Notes under the pieces: model-generated
What the model saw: only the letters and a program-made list of their open reading frames with translations
Databases searched by the model: none
What the model was told of the DNA's origin: nothing
Shown here: one piece after another, positions 26,616 to 35,528 of the stretch
How positions within the stretch are numbered: the first letter of the stretch is position 1
Layout of the letters: the number at the start of each line of letters is the position of its first letter
Position numbers and translations under genes: made by a program
Source of the DNA: Rhizobium esperanzae
GTDB taxonomy: Bacteria > Pseudomonadota > Alphaproteobacteria > Rhizobiales > Rhizobiaceae
Length of the DNA stretch: 64,000 bases
Assembly (NCBI RefSeq): GCF_002204185.1
Contig: NZ_MXPU01000012.1
Span: 124,001-188,000, forward strand
Reading direction: 5' to 3'

Positions 26616-29408
26616 ATGGCTTTGAATATTCTGGATACAAACGGCACTACAATTACCAACACTGGCGCTGAATTCGAAGCCTACGACGTTATTCGCGACT
26701 CTGAAGCCAATCCTTCCGTACCTGTCTCTCTCACCGTCTCCGATTCCTCCGCGGCAGATCTGGCCGATGAGTTGGGTTCGGCATCGGCGAACGTGACCGG
26801 CTCGAGCGGTGACAACACGATCACAACAGGTGCCGGCAACGACACCATCTCAGGCGGCGACGGCGCGGACACGCTGAACGGTGGCGCTGGCGACGACACG
26901 ATCTACGGCAATGCGGGCAACGACATATTGATCGGCGGCGACGGCAATGATCGGATCAGCGATGGCGGTTTTGCCTTTGTGCTCGGACCTGATGGCGGCC
27001 TGCAGCCAGAAATCGTCAACATTGACGGCGGCGCCGGCGACGATCTGATAACCGTTGAGCGATTCGCTCCATTGATATCGGGAACGATCGATGGCGGTGC
27101 GGGAATCGACACCTTGCAAGGCTCGGCTCTCCGCGGCCTGACGATCGAGAACGTCGAAGTGCTTGAACTGGCCGATTTCCAGGTAAGCGGCTCGAGCGCG
27201 CAGTTCGAGAGCTTTGATAGGATCGTCAGGTCGACCGACCCCTTCTTCAGTTATGACCCCTCGCTAGTGGTGACGGACAGCGCCCATCTCGATCTTTCCG
27301 ACGAATTAGGAGATCTCGGAAGTCGTGTCCACGGTTTCTCCGGTATTGACGTCAAGACCGGCGACGGCAACGATGAGTTCGCGGGCAGCGATGTCAACGA
27401 CATTTTCGACGGCAGCGGCGGCAACGACGTCATCAATGGCCACGACGGCGACGATAAACTGACCGGCGGCGCCGGCGACGACACTATCGATGGCGGCGCG
27501 GGCATCGACACGGCGGCCTTCGCCGGCAATTTCGTCGATTATTCCTTCACGGTCGACAATGGCAGCCGCGTCGTGACGAGCGCGCTGGAAGGCACGGATA
27601 CACTGACAGACGTCGAATTCGCGCGCTTTGCCGATGGCGTCTACGACTTCGCGACTGAAAGCTTCACGGTTAACAGCACCGAGCCGGGCACCCCGCTGAA
27701 TATCCTGGACACTAACGGCGCAACGATTACCAAGACCGGGGCAGAGTTCGAAGCCTACGATCTCATCCGCGACTCCGAAATCAATCCTCTCGTGGCAGCT
27801 CACCTGGTCATCTCGGATTCCGGGACGGTGGACCTTTCGGATGAACTGGGCTCGGGCTCCGCAGATGTCACGGGCTCAGGCGGGGACAACGTGATCACGA
27901 CAGGCGCAGGCAACGACACCATCGCAGGCGGCGACGGTTCAGACACACTGATCGGCGGTGCCGGAAGCGATTGGATCAATGGCGGAGTTGGCAATGACAC
28001 GCTGAATGGCGGTGACGGCAATGACCACATCTCCGGCGACATTGGAAACGATGTCATCAGGGGTGGCGCGGGCAACGATACGATCGACGATGGTGAGCTT
28101 TTCGGCCTGAACCCTGAGGTCGTTGACATCGATGCGGGAGACGGCGACGATTTCATAGCCGTAGAGACATTCGCTCCCATGAATTTAGGAACGATCGATG
28201 GCGGCGCCGGGATCGATACGCTACGAACCGGCTCGCTTCTGGGCCTGACGATCAAAAACATCGAAGTCCTTGAAACGGCAGGATATACCGTCGCCGGTTC
28301 GAGCGCGCAGTTCGAAAGCCTCGACAAAATCGTCTGGTCGACCGATCCGTTCGGCGATTTTCGAGCCTCAGTGGCCCTGACGGACAGCGCCCACCTCGAT
28401 CTTTCCGACGAACTGGGAGATCTCGGATCTTTCGTAGCCGGCAATGCGTTCGGCATCGACGTCAAGACTGGCGGCGGTGACGATGAATTTACAGGCACCG
28501 ACGGCAACGACATTTTCAAGGGCAGCGGCGGCAACGACATCCTCAACGGCAATGCTGGCAACGAGAAATTGACCGGCGGCGCCGGCAACGACGCCATCGA
28601 TGGCGGCGCCGGTATCGACACCGCGCTCTTCTCAGGCAATTTCGCCAATTATTCCTTCGCGGTGAACAATGGCGATCACATCCTGACGAGCGCTGCCGAA
28701 GGGACGGATACGCTGACAGATGTCGAATTCGCCCGCTTTGCCGATGGCATCTACGATTTCGCCACGGAAAGCTTTACGCCCAAAAGCAACGCCGCGCCAA
28801 CCAACGTCCAGCTCTCGAAAACCGCCCTCTCCGAGGATACACCGATCTGGACCACGGTTGGTCTGCTCAGCGCCAAGGATGCCGACGGCGACACCCTCAC
28901 CTACACGTTGCTCGACGGCGCCGACGATCACTTCCGGCTGAAGGGCAATCGCATCGTCACCTCGAAGGCGCTGGACTACGAGACGGCCAAGTCGCACACG
29001 ATCAAGGTCGCCGTCTCCGACGGTAAGGTCACGGTCGAAAAGGAGATCACGATCAACGTGCTCGATGTCAACGAAGCCCCGGTCAATCAGGCGCCGATCA
29101 AGCTCTCGTTCTCGCGCAGTTCGATCTCCGAGAATGTCGCAATCGGCACCTCGGTCGGCCTTCTTTCAGCCGTCGATCCGGAAGGCGGCACGGTGAAGTG
29201 GCGGCTGACGGATGATGCCGACGGCATCTTCAAGCTCGTCGGCAACAAGATCCAAACGAAGGCTGCGATCGACTACGAAAGCACGCACAGCCTGACCTTC
29301 ACCGCCGAAGCCTATGACGCGGCCGGCAACATCACCAGCCACGACTTCACCCTCGCCGTGAAGGACATTTTTGAGCCGTCGAGCCTGCTGCACGATGCTT
29401 TGATCTAA
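26616..29408 (+). CDS. RTX protein with cadherin-like domains, type I secreted
   Basis: 930 residues, acidic, without Cys or a signal peptide. Two homologous halves (about 1-358 and 360-720), each opening with LNILDTNG and holding Ca2+-binding GGxGxDxUx nonapeptides (GGDGADTLNGGAGDDTI and similar). Two cadherin-like repeats follow (about 725-820 and 826-920), with LDYETAKSHTIKVAVSDG and IDYESTHSLTF. The C-terminus is short and hydrophobic (SSLLHDALI), as in type I secretion substrates. This layout resembles extracellular adhesins and matrix proteins such as the Rap/PrsDE substrates of R. leguminosarum. A secretion apparatus is not encoded here. Good ribosome site GGGGAAG. Confidence 0.9.
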   Translation: MALNILDTNGTTITNTGAEFEAYDVIRDSEANPSVPVSLTVSDSSAADLADELGSASANVTGSSGDNTITTGAGNDTISGGDGADTLNGGAGDDTIYGNAGNDILIGGDGNDRISDGGFAFVLGPDGGLQPEIVNIDGGAGDDLITVERFAPLISGTIDGGAGIDTLQGSALRGLTIENVEVLELADFQVSGSSAQFESFDRIVRSTDPFFSYDPSLVVTDSAHLDLSDELGDLGSRVHGFSGIDVKTGDGNDEFAGSDVNDIFDGSGGNDVINGHDGDDKLTGGAGDDTIDGGAGIDTAAFAGNFVDYSFTVDNGSRVVTSALEGTDTLTDVEFARFADGVYDFATESFTVNSTEPGTPLNILDTNGATITKTGAEFEAYDLIRDSEINPLVAAHLVISDSGTVDLSDELGSGSADVTGSGGDNVITTGAGNDTIAGGDGSDTLIGGAGSDWINGGVGNDTLNGGDGNDHISGDIGNDVIRGGAGNDTIDDGELFGLNPEVVDIDAGDGDDFIAVETFAPMNLGTIDGGAGIDTLRTGSLLGLTIKNIEVLETAGYTVAGSSAQFESLDKIVWSTDPFGDFRASVALTDSAHLDLSDELGDLGSFVAGNAFGIDVKTGGGDDEFTGTDGNDIFKGSGGNDILNGNAGNEKLTGGAGNDAIDGGAGIDTALFSGNFANYSFAVNNGDHILTSAAEGTDTLTDVEFARFADGIYDFATESFTPKSNAAPTNVQLSKTALSEDTPIWTTVGLLSAKDADGDTLTYTLLDGADDHFRLKGNRIVTSKALDYETAKSHTIKVAVSDGKVTVEKEITINVLDVNEAPVNQAPIKLSFSRSSISENVAIGTSVGLLSAVDPEGGTVKWRLTDDADGIFKLVGNKIQTKAAIDYESTHSLTFTAEAYDAAGNITSHDFTLAVKDIFEPSSLLHDALI

Positions 29409-29464
29409 TCACGACTGGATTTCTGCCAGACGCCAATATGCGTCATGATCGGCTTTCAACGCCG

Positions 29465-29492
29465 GTGGGGCTCGCAGTCTTGCGGGCCCCAC
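29465..29492 (+). terminator. Strong hairpin after the RTX gene
   Basis: GTGGGGCTCGCA pairs with TGCGGGCCCCAC around a 4-nt loop, 12 bp with one G-T wobble, 57 bp after the RTX stop. No T run follows, so it may be a terminator or an mRNA 3' stabiliser. Confidence 0.5.
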
Positions 29493-29632
29493 AGCGGCAA
29501 TCTAAGGCGTTTGCCTGCCGCCACCAGCAGGAGATGCAGAGGGCGCAGCCAAGTCGAGGCATCTCAGAAAATGCCGCTCCACCTCGATGCTCGTTTCGGC
29601 TATGATTCTCCGCCCATCGGAGGAGAGCCTGC

Positions 29633-30100
29633 ATGCGTCTACCCACCGTTATCCTCGCCCTCGCCATTTCGGCGTTCGCGGCCCTGCCCGCCTTGGCGGA
29701 GACCTACAAGACGCCGAAGGCGCTGCTAAAGGCGCTTTACAGCTACGACACCGACAGGAGCGATGCCGAGGCGCCCTCGCCCTATTCGATCTTCTTTTCC
29801 GACCATCTGAACAAGCTTCTCCAGGCCGATCTCGACAACACGCCCGAGGGCGATGTCGGCGCGGTCGATTTCGATCCAGTCATCGCAGGCCAGGACGGCG
29901 AGGCGAGCAACGTCAGGATCGGGCAGCCGATCCTGTTGGACGACAAGGCCGAGGTGGAAGTGCAGTTCGACAACGGCAAGGAGGTGACGCTTTTCTACAC
30001 CCTCGTGCGCGAGCATGGCGGCTGGAAGGTCGACGACATCGCCGATCAGCAGGGCGATAATCCCTGGAGCCTCAGTGCACTGCTGGGGGATGCGCAGTAA
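29633..30100 (+). CDS. DUF3828-like secreted protein
   Basis: 155 residues with a signal peptide (LPTVILALAISAFAALPALA). The mature part (TPKALLKALYSYD, PYSIFFSDHLNKLLQAD, VREHGGWKVDDIADQQGD) fits the DUF3828 or lumazine-binding-like family of periplasmic proteins. The ATG follows GGAGGAG. Function unknown. Confidence 0.8.
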   Translation: MRLPTVILALAISAFAALPALAETYKTPKALLKALYSYDTDRSDAEAPSPYSIFFSDHLNKLLQADLDNTPEGDVGAVDFDPVIAGQDGEASNVRIGQPILLDDKAEVEVQFDNGKEVTLFYTLVREHGGWKVDDIADQQGDNPWSLSALLGDAQ

Positions 30101-30781
30101 AACCGCAGGCGCCAAAGAGCGCCCTCATGGGAGGAGGCCGAAGAGTCCGTCTCGAACCACGAGGGCGGGCGCGCGAACGGCCTTAACTGCATTCCACAAG
30201 CCCTATGCAGAGTCGAAGGCAATGGCGCCGGTGGCCGCCCCCGTCCTTCGCGGCTTCGCCCTGCGGGCTACGCACCTCGGGATGAGGGCGGAACAAAGAC
30301 GGCGCCAGGAACACCGGAGGTAGGCTCTGCGATCCTCTTCACCATGAGGGCTGATTGATGTGGCCTGCCGCTCCGCAAAATCCATGCCCCGCCACCGAAG
30401 CACCGCTCATCCCGTTTCGGTACGGAATCCCGATATGGCACATCGGAGCAAGTATCTGCTAACTTTTCGTCAAGTAACTGAATCTTCGGCATTTCCTGTC
30501 GTTATAAATGTCATGCCACAATAATGGCGCTTGCATTTTGACCGAAATGATGGCACCAATCCACCTACTCGGGCATTTGCATGCCGGTGACTGGACTGAT
30601 GTGGTATCTCTTCCGTTACGGAAGGGGCGCGGGAATACCCGCCTGCGTAGACGTTCTTTCCCCGTACGTGACTTCTCCGACTGACCCTTCGTCCCCAACC
30701 CCAATCGGGACGAAAGCTAAAGCCGTCCGCTTCCTCTCGGGGGCGCGGATAAACACAGACTAAGGGAAAAGGACTATCCCA
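30101..30781. other. 681-bp intergenic region: mosaic repeat and cspA leader
   Basis: The first 250 bp contain fragments of the dispersed mosaic element (CGAACCACGAGGGCGGGC near 30155, CCCGTCCTTCGCGGC near 30240, CACCATGAGGGCTGATTG near 30342). The rest, more AT-rich between 30450 and 30550, presumably contains the promoter and long untranslated leader usual for cold-shock genes. No gene is supported. Confidence 0.55.
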
Positions 30782-30994
30782 ATGGCCACCAAAGGCATCG
30801 TAAAATTCTTCAACCAGGACAAGGGTTTTGGTTTCATCACGCCGGACGGCGGCGCAAAGGACGTTTTCGTCCACATCTCCGCGCTGCAGGCTTCTGGCAT
30901 CCAGTCGCTGCGCGAAGGCCAGCAGGTCACCTTCGACACCGAGCCGGACCGCATGGGCAAGGGCCCGAAGGCTGTCAACATCTCGGCTTCGTAA
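30782..30994 (+). CDS. cspA: Cold-shock protein, CspA family
   Basis: 70 residues, a single cold-shock domain with both RNA-binding motifs: KGFGFITP (RNP1) and VFVHISAL (RNP2). It binds single-stranded RNA and DNA and melts mRNA structure. The ATG has AAGGA upstream. It is followed by a good terminator at 31020, so it is monocistronic. The long leader upstream fits post-transcriptional control. Confidence 0.96.
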   Translation: MATKGIVKFFNQDKGFGFITPDGGAKDVFVHISALQASGIQSLREGQQVTFDTEPDRMGKGPKAVNISAS

Positions 30995-31019
30995 GCTAGA
31001 TTATCGCTTCGGCGGCAGG

Positions 31020-31048
31020 AACGGCGCTCTGAAAGGGGCGCCGTTTTT
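31020..31048 (+). terminator. Rho-independent terminator of cspA
   Basis: AACGGCGC and GCGCCGTT form an 8-bp stem, followed by TTT, 26 bp after the cspA stop. Confidence 0.85.
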
Positions 31049-31178
31049 GTTTGCCACGCTTGGATTTGTCGATCGCAAGGCCAGGTGTTATATGCGCCCT
31101 TAATGATGATCTCGCCGGAGCGGCGATGCAGGGCGCCAACATTGAGGCGCCGTGGCTACAAGGAACAATGGACCGTCG

Positions 31179-32180
31179 ATGACTGAGAAGAGGCCGATAT
31201 TTGCGGTGGCCCCGATGATCGACTGGACGGATCGGCATTGCCGTTATTTCCACCGCCAGATCAGCCGGCAGGCGCTGCTCTATACCGAGATGGTGGTGGC
31301 CGACGCCATCATCCATGGCCCGCGCGAGCGGTTGCTCGGCCACGACGCCGCGGAACATCCGCTGGCGCTGCAGCTTGGCGGATCGGATCCGGTCAAACTC
31401 GCCGAGGCGGTGAAAATCGCCGAACCCTATGGCTATGACGAGATCAACCTCAATGTCGGCTGCCCCTCCGACCGCGTGCAATCGGGCACCTTCGGCGCCT
31501 GCCTGATGCTGACGCCGGAGACGGTGGCCGAATGCGTCGCGGCGATGAAGGCGGTCGCGACCGCGCCCGTGACAGTGAAATGCCGGATCGGTGTCGACGA
31601 ACAGGACCCGGAAGAGGCGCTGCCCGCGCTTATCACTCGCGTTCTCGATGCCGGCGCCGACGCGATCTGGATACATGCCCGCAAAGCCTGGCTGAAAGGC
31701 TTGAGCCCGAAGGAGAATCGCGAGATTCCGCCGCTCGACTACGAGATCGTCTACCGGATGAAACAGCGCTGGCCCGATGTGTTCATCGGCATCAACGGCG
31801 GCATCCGCACGCTCGACGAGGCCGCCCAGCATCTCACCCATGTCGACGGCGTCATGCTCGGCCGGGCCGCTTACCAGAACGCGGCGATCCTCGCCGACAT
31901 CGACCGGCGCTTCTTCGGCGCGCCGGCGGTCGAGCCCGACTGGCAGGCGCTGTGCGACCGGATGATGGCCTATGCCGAGCGCCATATCGCCGGCGGCGGC
32001 CGGCTGCAACAGGTGGCCCGCCACATGGTCGGCCTCTTCACCGGCCTGCCCGGGGCGCGACGCTATCGTCAAATCCTCTCCACCGACGCGGTAAAAAACG
32101 GTGCCGGACCGGAGGTTCTGGCGGCAGCCTTCGCCGCAGTGGATTTCTCCGGGACGGAGCCGGCGGCGGTCAGCGCCTGA
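31179..32180 (+). CDS. dusA: tRNA-dihydrouridine synthase A
   Basis: 333 residues. The FMN-dependent TIM barrel reduces uridine 20/20a in the D-loop of tRNA. VAPMIDWTDRHCRYFHR at the start is diagnostic for the DusA subfamily, and the catalytic Cys is in INLNVGCPSDRVQSG. An in-frame GTG at 31152 would add 9 residues; the ATG at 31179 matches family starts better. Single gene unit. Confidence 0.95.
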   Translation: MTEKRPIFAVAPMIDWTDRHCRYFHRQISRQALLYTEMVVADAIIHGPRERLLGHDAAEHPLALQLGGSDPVKLAEAVKIAEPYGYDEINLNVGCPSDRVQSGTFGACLMLTPETVAECVAAMKAVATAPVTVKCRIGVDEQDPEEALPALITRVLDAGADAIWIHARKAWLKGLSPKENREIPPLDYEIVYRMKQRWPDVFIGINGGIRTLDEAAQHLTHVDGVMLGRAAYQNAAILADIDRRFFGAPAVEPDWQALCDRMMAYAERHIAGGGRLQQVARHMVGLFTGLPGARRYRQILSTDAVKNGAGPEVLAAAFAAVDFSGTEPAAVSA

Positions 32181-32368
32181 CGTAACGTTATGTTTTGTTT
32201 TGTCGTCACACCGCGCACTGGCGGTTGGCGGGAGCGGTATGGTCGCAGCGGTGACCACCGTCTCGGCACGCACCCCCAGGTTGGTCTGCAGGTGGAACTG
32301 GCGGCAATGCCGATCCCTTCGATCATCGGGGCGTATGGCCAAAAATGGTAACGCCGCATGCAATCGAT

Positions 32369-33325
32369 TTATGACCGCGGCATCGGCAGCAATATCTTCT
32401 TCTCGATCCGGCCGCTCACCGAAAACACCAGAATCTCCGTCTCTTTGTCGATTCTGCTGCCATCCATCAGTCTGACGATATCATCGACGCCGCCGACCGG
32501 GCTGCCGTCGATGGCGAGGATGTAATCGCCCTCCTGCAGCCCGCCCTTTGCCGCCGGCCCCTCCGGTTCGACCCTGCGGACGCGGACGGATGTCGTTTGA
32601 ACCGTACCCGCCGCAAGTGCGACCCGTCGCGGTAGCACGATCGTGTCGCCTGCTATGCCGATGAAGGCGCGCCTGACCTGGCCATGGCGAAGAATCTCCG
32701 ACACCACGAAATTGGCCGTGTTCGATGCGACGGCAAAGGCGATGCTCTGTGCGCCCTGGATGACGGCGGTGTTGACGCCGATAACCTCGCCGCCGGAAGA
32801 CACCAGCGGCCCGCCGGAATTGCCGGGATTGAGCGCGGCATCGGTCTGGATGACATCCTCTATCAGCCGGCCGCTTGCCGCCCGCATCGACCGGCCCAGC
32901 GCCGAGACGATACCGGCAGTGACGGTCCATTCGAAGCCCAGCGGATTTCCGATCGCGATCGCGATATGGCCTCTGCGCAGACGCTGGGAATCGCCGAGCC
33001 TCGCCCAGGCGCCGGTGCTGGCATTAGCGCGAATAAGAGCGATGTCGGTGTCGATATCCCGACCGAGCACCCGGCCTTCGGTGACGAACCCATCAGGCGT
33101 CGTGATGCGAACCACTTTGGCGTCGTCGACGACATGGCTGTTGGTAATGATTAGGCCGTCAGGCGAGACAGCGAATCCCGACCCGTGCCCCTGCCGGCCT
33201 CCTACCCGCTCGATCCGGCTGACAGCCGGCCCGACCGTGTCGACTGCTGCTGCGATCGACTGCGAATAGGCATCGATCAGCGCCCCGTCTTTTTGGGGCG
33301 CTATATCCTTATCCATGTAACCCAT
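32369..33325 (-). CDS. HtrA-like trypsin-type serine protease with PDZ domain
   Basis: 318 residues of the S1C family. The catalytic triad is intact: His in TNSHVVDD, Asp in DIDTDIALI and Ser in GNSGGPLVS. A PDZ domain follows (about 225-310, with PEGPAAKGGLQEGDYILAIDG). Unlike DegP/HtrA, the N-terminus (GYMDKDIAPQKDGALIDAY) shows no signal peptide or membrane anchor, so the protein may be cytoplasmic, which is unusual. The ATG at 33325 has GAGGATCAG upstream; the frame is open further upstream but that part looks non-coding. Confidence 0.9.
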   Translation of the reverse strand: MGYMDKDIAPQKDGALIDAYSQSIAAAVDTVGPAVSRIERVGGRQGHGSGFAVSPDGLIITNSHVVDDAKVVRITTPDGFVTEGRVLGRDIDTDIALIRANASTGAWARLGDSQRLRRGHIAIAIGNPLGFEWTVTAGIVSALGRSMRAASGRLIEDVIQTDAALNPGNSGGPLVSSGGEVIGVNTAVIQGAQSIAFAVASNTANFVVSEILRHGQVRRAFIGIAGDTIVLPRRVALAAGTVQTTSVRVRRVEPEGPAAKGGLQEGDYILAIDGSPVGGVDDIVRLMDGSRIDKETEILVFSVSGRIEKKILLPMPRS

Positions 33326-33862
33326 GATCTGATCCTCAGGCGGCAGACGGCCGTCCCGCCGCCGGCAAAGCAATCGCGGATGCGATCGTCGCCATGACGT
33401 TGTTGTGAGGAATTAGATGGTTGGGCGTCGATCCCCGTTCAAGTGAGCGCCAGCGCGCTGCATCCGAACAATATAATCGAGGGCAAAATACACCTACCCG
33501 AACGTATAGATTGCACGAACGGGAATAAAGTGGCTCATTGTGGACATTGCCCGTTAGCTCGGCCGCCTTCACGGCGCTGCCGAGCGACCGTAATCAAGGA
33601 ATGTCGCAGCGCGAAGCAGTCGGGCAAGGACCGCCCTATTGCGTCGCCGTCACCGGTTAACAGGGCACTGCGCGTCCTGGCAACTGACTATGCAAACTTC
33701 TGTCATATCAATAGAGTAGAACGAGGCATTCAATAAGCACATCATCATATTGTCGATTCCATCCCCAGGCGCGACTCTCCTATTGGCGTCACGGCGCTCG
33801 TGGCCTGCCAATCCCGCCTGCAGCAGCCTGTTTAGTCAATCCAACCCACCAGGAGCCATGAG
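33326..33862. other. 537-bp intergenic region, no gene seen
   Basis: It separates the divergent protease and hydrolase genes. Short frames are present, but none has a ribosome site or host-like codon use. It presumably holds both promoters; no clear boxes or repeats. Confidence 0.5.
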
Positions 33863-34699
33863 ATGAGCACAGTCACAACGAAGGACGGCGTCGAAATTTT
33901 CTATAAGGATTGGGGGCCGAAGACTGCCCAGCCGATCATGTTCCATCACGGCTGGCCGCTGTGCTCCGACGACTGGGACGCCCAGATGCTGTTCTTCCTC
34001 GACAAGGGTTACCGCGTCGTCGCCCATGATCGGCGTGGCCACGGCCGCTCCACCCAGGTGGCCGACGGCCACGACATGGACCATTACGCTGCCGATGCAG
34101 CAGCCGTCGTCGAGCATCTCGATCTGAGGAATACCGTCCATGTCGGCCATTCCACCGGCGGCGGCGAAGCGACCCACTATGTCGCCCGCCACGGCCAGCC
34201 GCAGGGCCGGGTCGCCAAGCTCGTCATAATAGGCGCCGTACCGCCGATTATGGTGAAAACCGATGCCAATCCTGGCGGCCTGCCGATCGAAGTCTTCGAC
34301 GACCTGCGCAGGCAGCTCGCCGCAAACCGCGCCCAATTCTATCATGACCTGCCGGCCGGCCCCTTCTACAGCTTCAACCGGCCCGGTGCGAAAGTGTCGG
34401 AACCGATCATCAACAATTGGTGGCGCCAGGGCATGATCGGCGGCGCCAAGGCGCATTACGACGGTATCAAGGCCTTCTCGGAAACCGACTTCACCGAAGA
34501 CCTGAAGATCATCACCGTGCCGACCCTCGTCATGCATGGCGACGACGACCAGATCGTGCCGATCGCCGACTCCGCGCTGCTTTCGTCGAAGCTTCTGCAG
34601 AATGCGACGCTGAAGGTCTACGAGAAATTCCCGCACGGCATGTGCACGACCCATGCCGATATCATAAATCCCGACATCCTCGCCTTTATCAAAGGCTGA
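33863..34699 (+). CDS. Alpha/beta hydrolase, non-haem chloroperoxidase-like
   Basis: 278 residues with the nucleophile elbow GHSTGGGEA (catalytic Ser), Asp in MHGDDDQIVPI and His in FPHGMCTTH. The HGWPLCSDDWDAQ loop gives the oxyanion hole. The closest well-known relatives are cofactor-free haloperoxidases and esterases; the true role is probably ester or perester hydrolysis. The ATG has AGGAG upstream. Cytoplasmic, single gene. Confidence 0.9.
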   Translation: MSTVTTKDGVEIFYKDWGPKTAQPIMFHHGWPLCSDDWDAQMLFFLDKGYRVVAHDRRGHGRSTQVADGHDMDHYAADAAAVVEHLDLRNTVHVGHSTGGGEATHYVARHGQPQGRVAKLVIIGAVPPIMVKTDANPGGLPIEVFDDLRRQLAANRAQFYHDLPAGPFYSFNRPGAKVSEPIINNWWRQGMIGGAKAHYDGIKAFSETDFTEDLKIITVPTLVMHGDDDQIVPIADSALLSSKLLQNATLKVYEKFPHGMCTTHADIINPDILAFIKG

Positions 34700-34803
34700 T
34701 CCGACGTGCCGCCAGGCGCTAACGAGGCGCCCGGCGGCCGCGCCGCTTTTTGGCAAAACGGTTTTATCATGAAACCGTTTTCGTCGATTTGCGTTTAGCG
34801 GCC

Positions 34804-34980
34804 ATGACAAGAGAACGTGAACCCTCATCAAAGGCTTACCGGCAGGATCGTTTCGAAAATACCGAGCGAGCCGCAAAGGAAACCATCGAGGCGGAGCAGC
34901 GGGCTCGCCGGGAAAAGACCAAACGCCTGAAAGAGCTGCGCCTGTCGCAGCAGGGCGGTAAGGATCCCGCGGCCAAATAG
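34804..34980 (+). CDS. Small charged hypothetical protein
   Basis: 58 residues, very rich in Arg, Lys and Glu (RAAKETIEAEQRARREKTKR), probably one helix. The frame is open upstream from 34750, but 34804 is the better start by composition. No family known. Confidence 0.5.
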   Translation: MTREREPSSKAYRQDRFENTERAAKETIEAEQRARREKTKRLKELRLSQQGGKDPAAK

Positions 34981-35168
34981 AGATCTTCTGCCCGCCTATT
35001 CAGTCCGGCCGAAGCGCCGATTGATTTCAGCTCCACCCCGGCGCCGCGTCTTGCCGCGGCTCCCATATTGTTCTGATTTCGGACGTTCGCCCATCTTGCG
35101 AAGCAAAGGCTGCGAAATTATCTTTTTGCACAATAGCGATTCACGGCATCCCAAAAGGGCTGATTGCG

Positions 35169-35384
35169 ATGTCAGACAAGCTTTTCAGCACGCGTGACGA
35201 ACCACTCGCCTCCGCAGATCTCGATATTTGCAGGCGTGTACATGAAGCCCTGTGTAGCGGGCTTAATATTGATAGAGCAGGCGGGGAAGCCGATCGTCTC
35301 GGAGCCCTGATCATCGAGCTTTATCGGCAGGGGGTGCATGATGAAGACCAGCTTCGACTGCTTGCCGGCGGGAAGCGAGTCTGA
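35169..35384 (+). CDS. Small conserved hypothetical protein
   Basis: 71 residues, helical (LDICRRVHEALCSGLNID, EADRLGALIIELYRQGVHDEDQLR), starting at ATG with AGGG upstream. Similar small soluble proteins are common in Rhizobium. Function unknown. Confidence 0.65.
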   Translation: MSDKLFSTRDEPLASADLDICRRVHEALCSGLNIDRAGGEADRLGALIIELYRQGVHDEDQLRLLAGGKRV

Positions 35385-35470
35385 CGGCGCGTCGGTTTCC
35401 CCGCGACACCTCTGCCCGTGATCCTCGCTCAGACGCACAAAGGGTGCGCTAATGCTCTGAATCTAATTAT

Positions 35471-35509
35471 GTATCGGCTCGAAAATCTATTCCGATTTCG
35501 AGCCGATAC
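35471..35509. repeat. 14-bp perfect inverted repeat
   Basis: GTATCGGCTCGAAA and TTTCGAGCCGATAC are perfect complements around an 11-nt loop. It lies between the convergent genes ending at 35384 and 35529. With no T runs on either side, it may be a bidirectional transcription stop or a protein site. Confidence 0.65.
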
Positions 35510-35528
35510 GCTAGCCATTTTCGGTGAT

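Noticed and set aside
33443..33736. Plus-strand frame of 97 codons in the protease/hydrolase gap
   Set aside because: No ribosome site, mixed composition and no recognisable motif.
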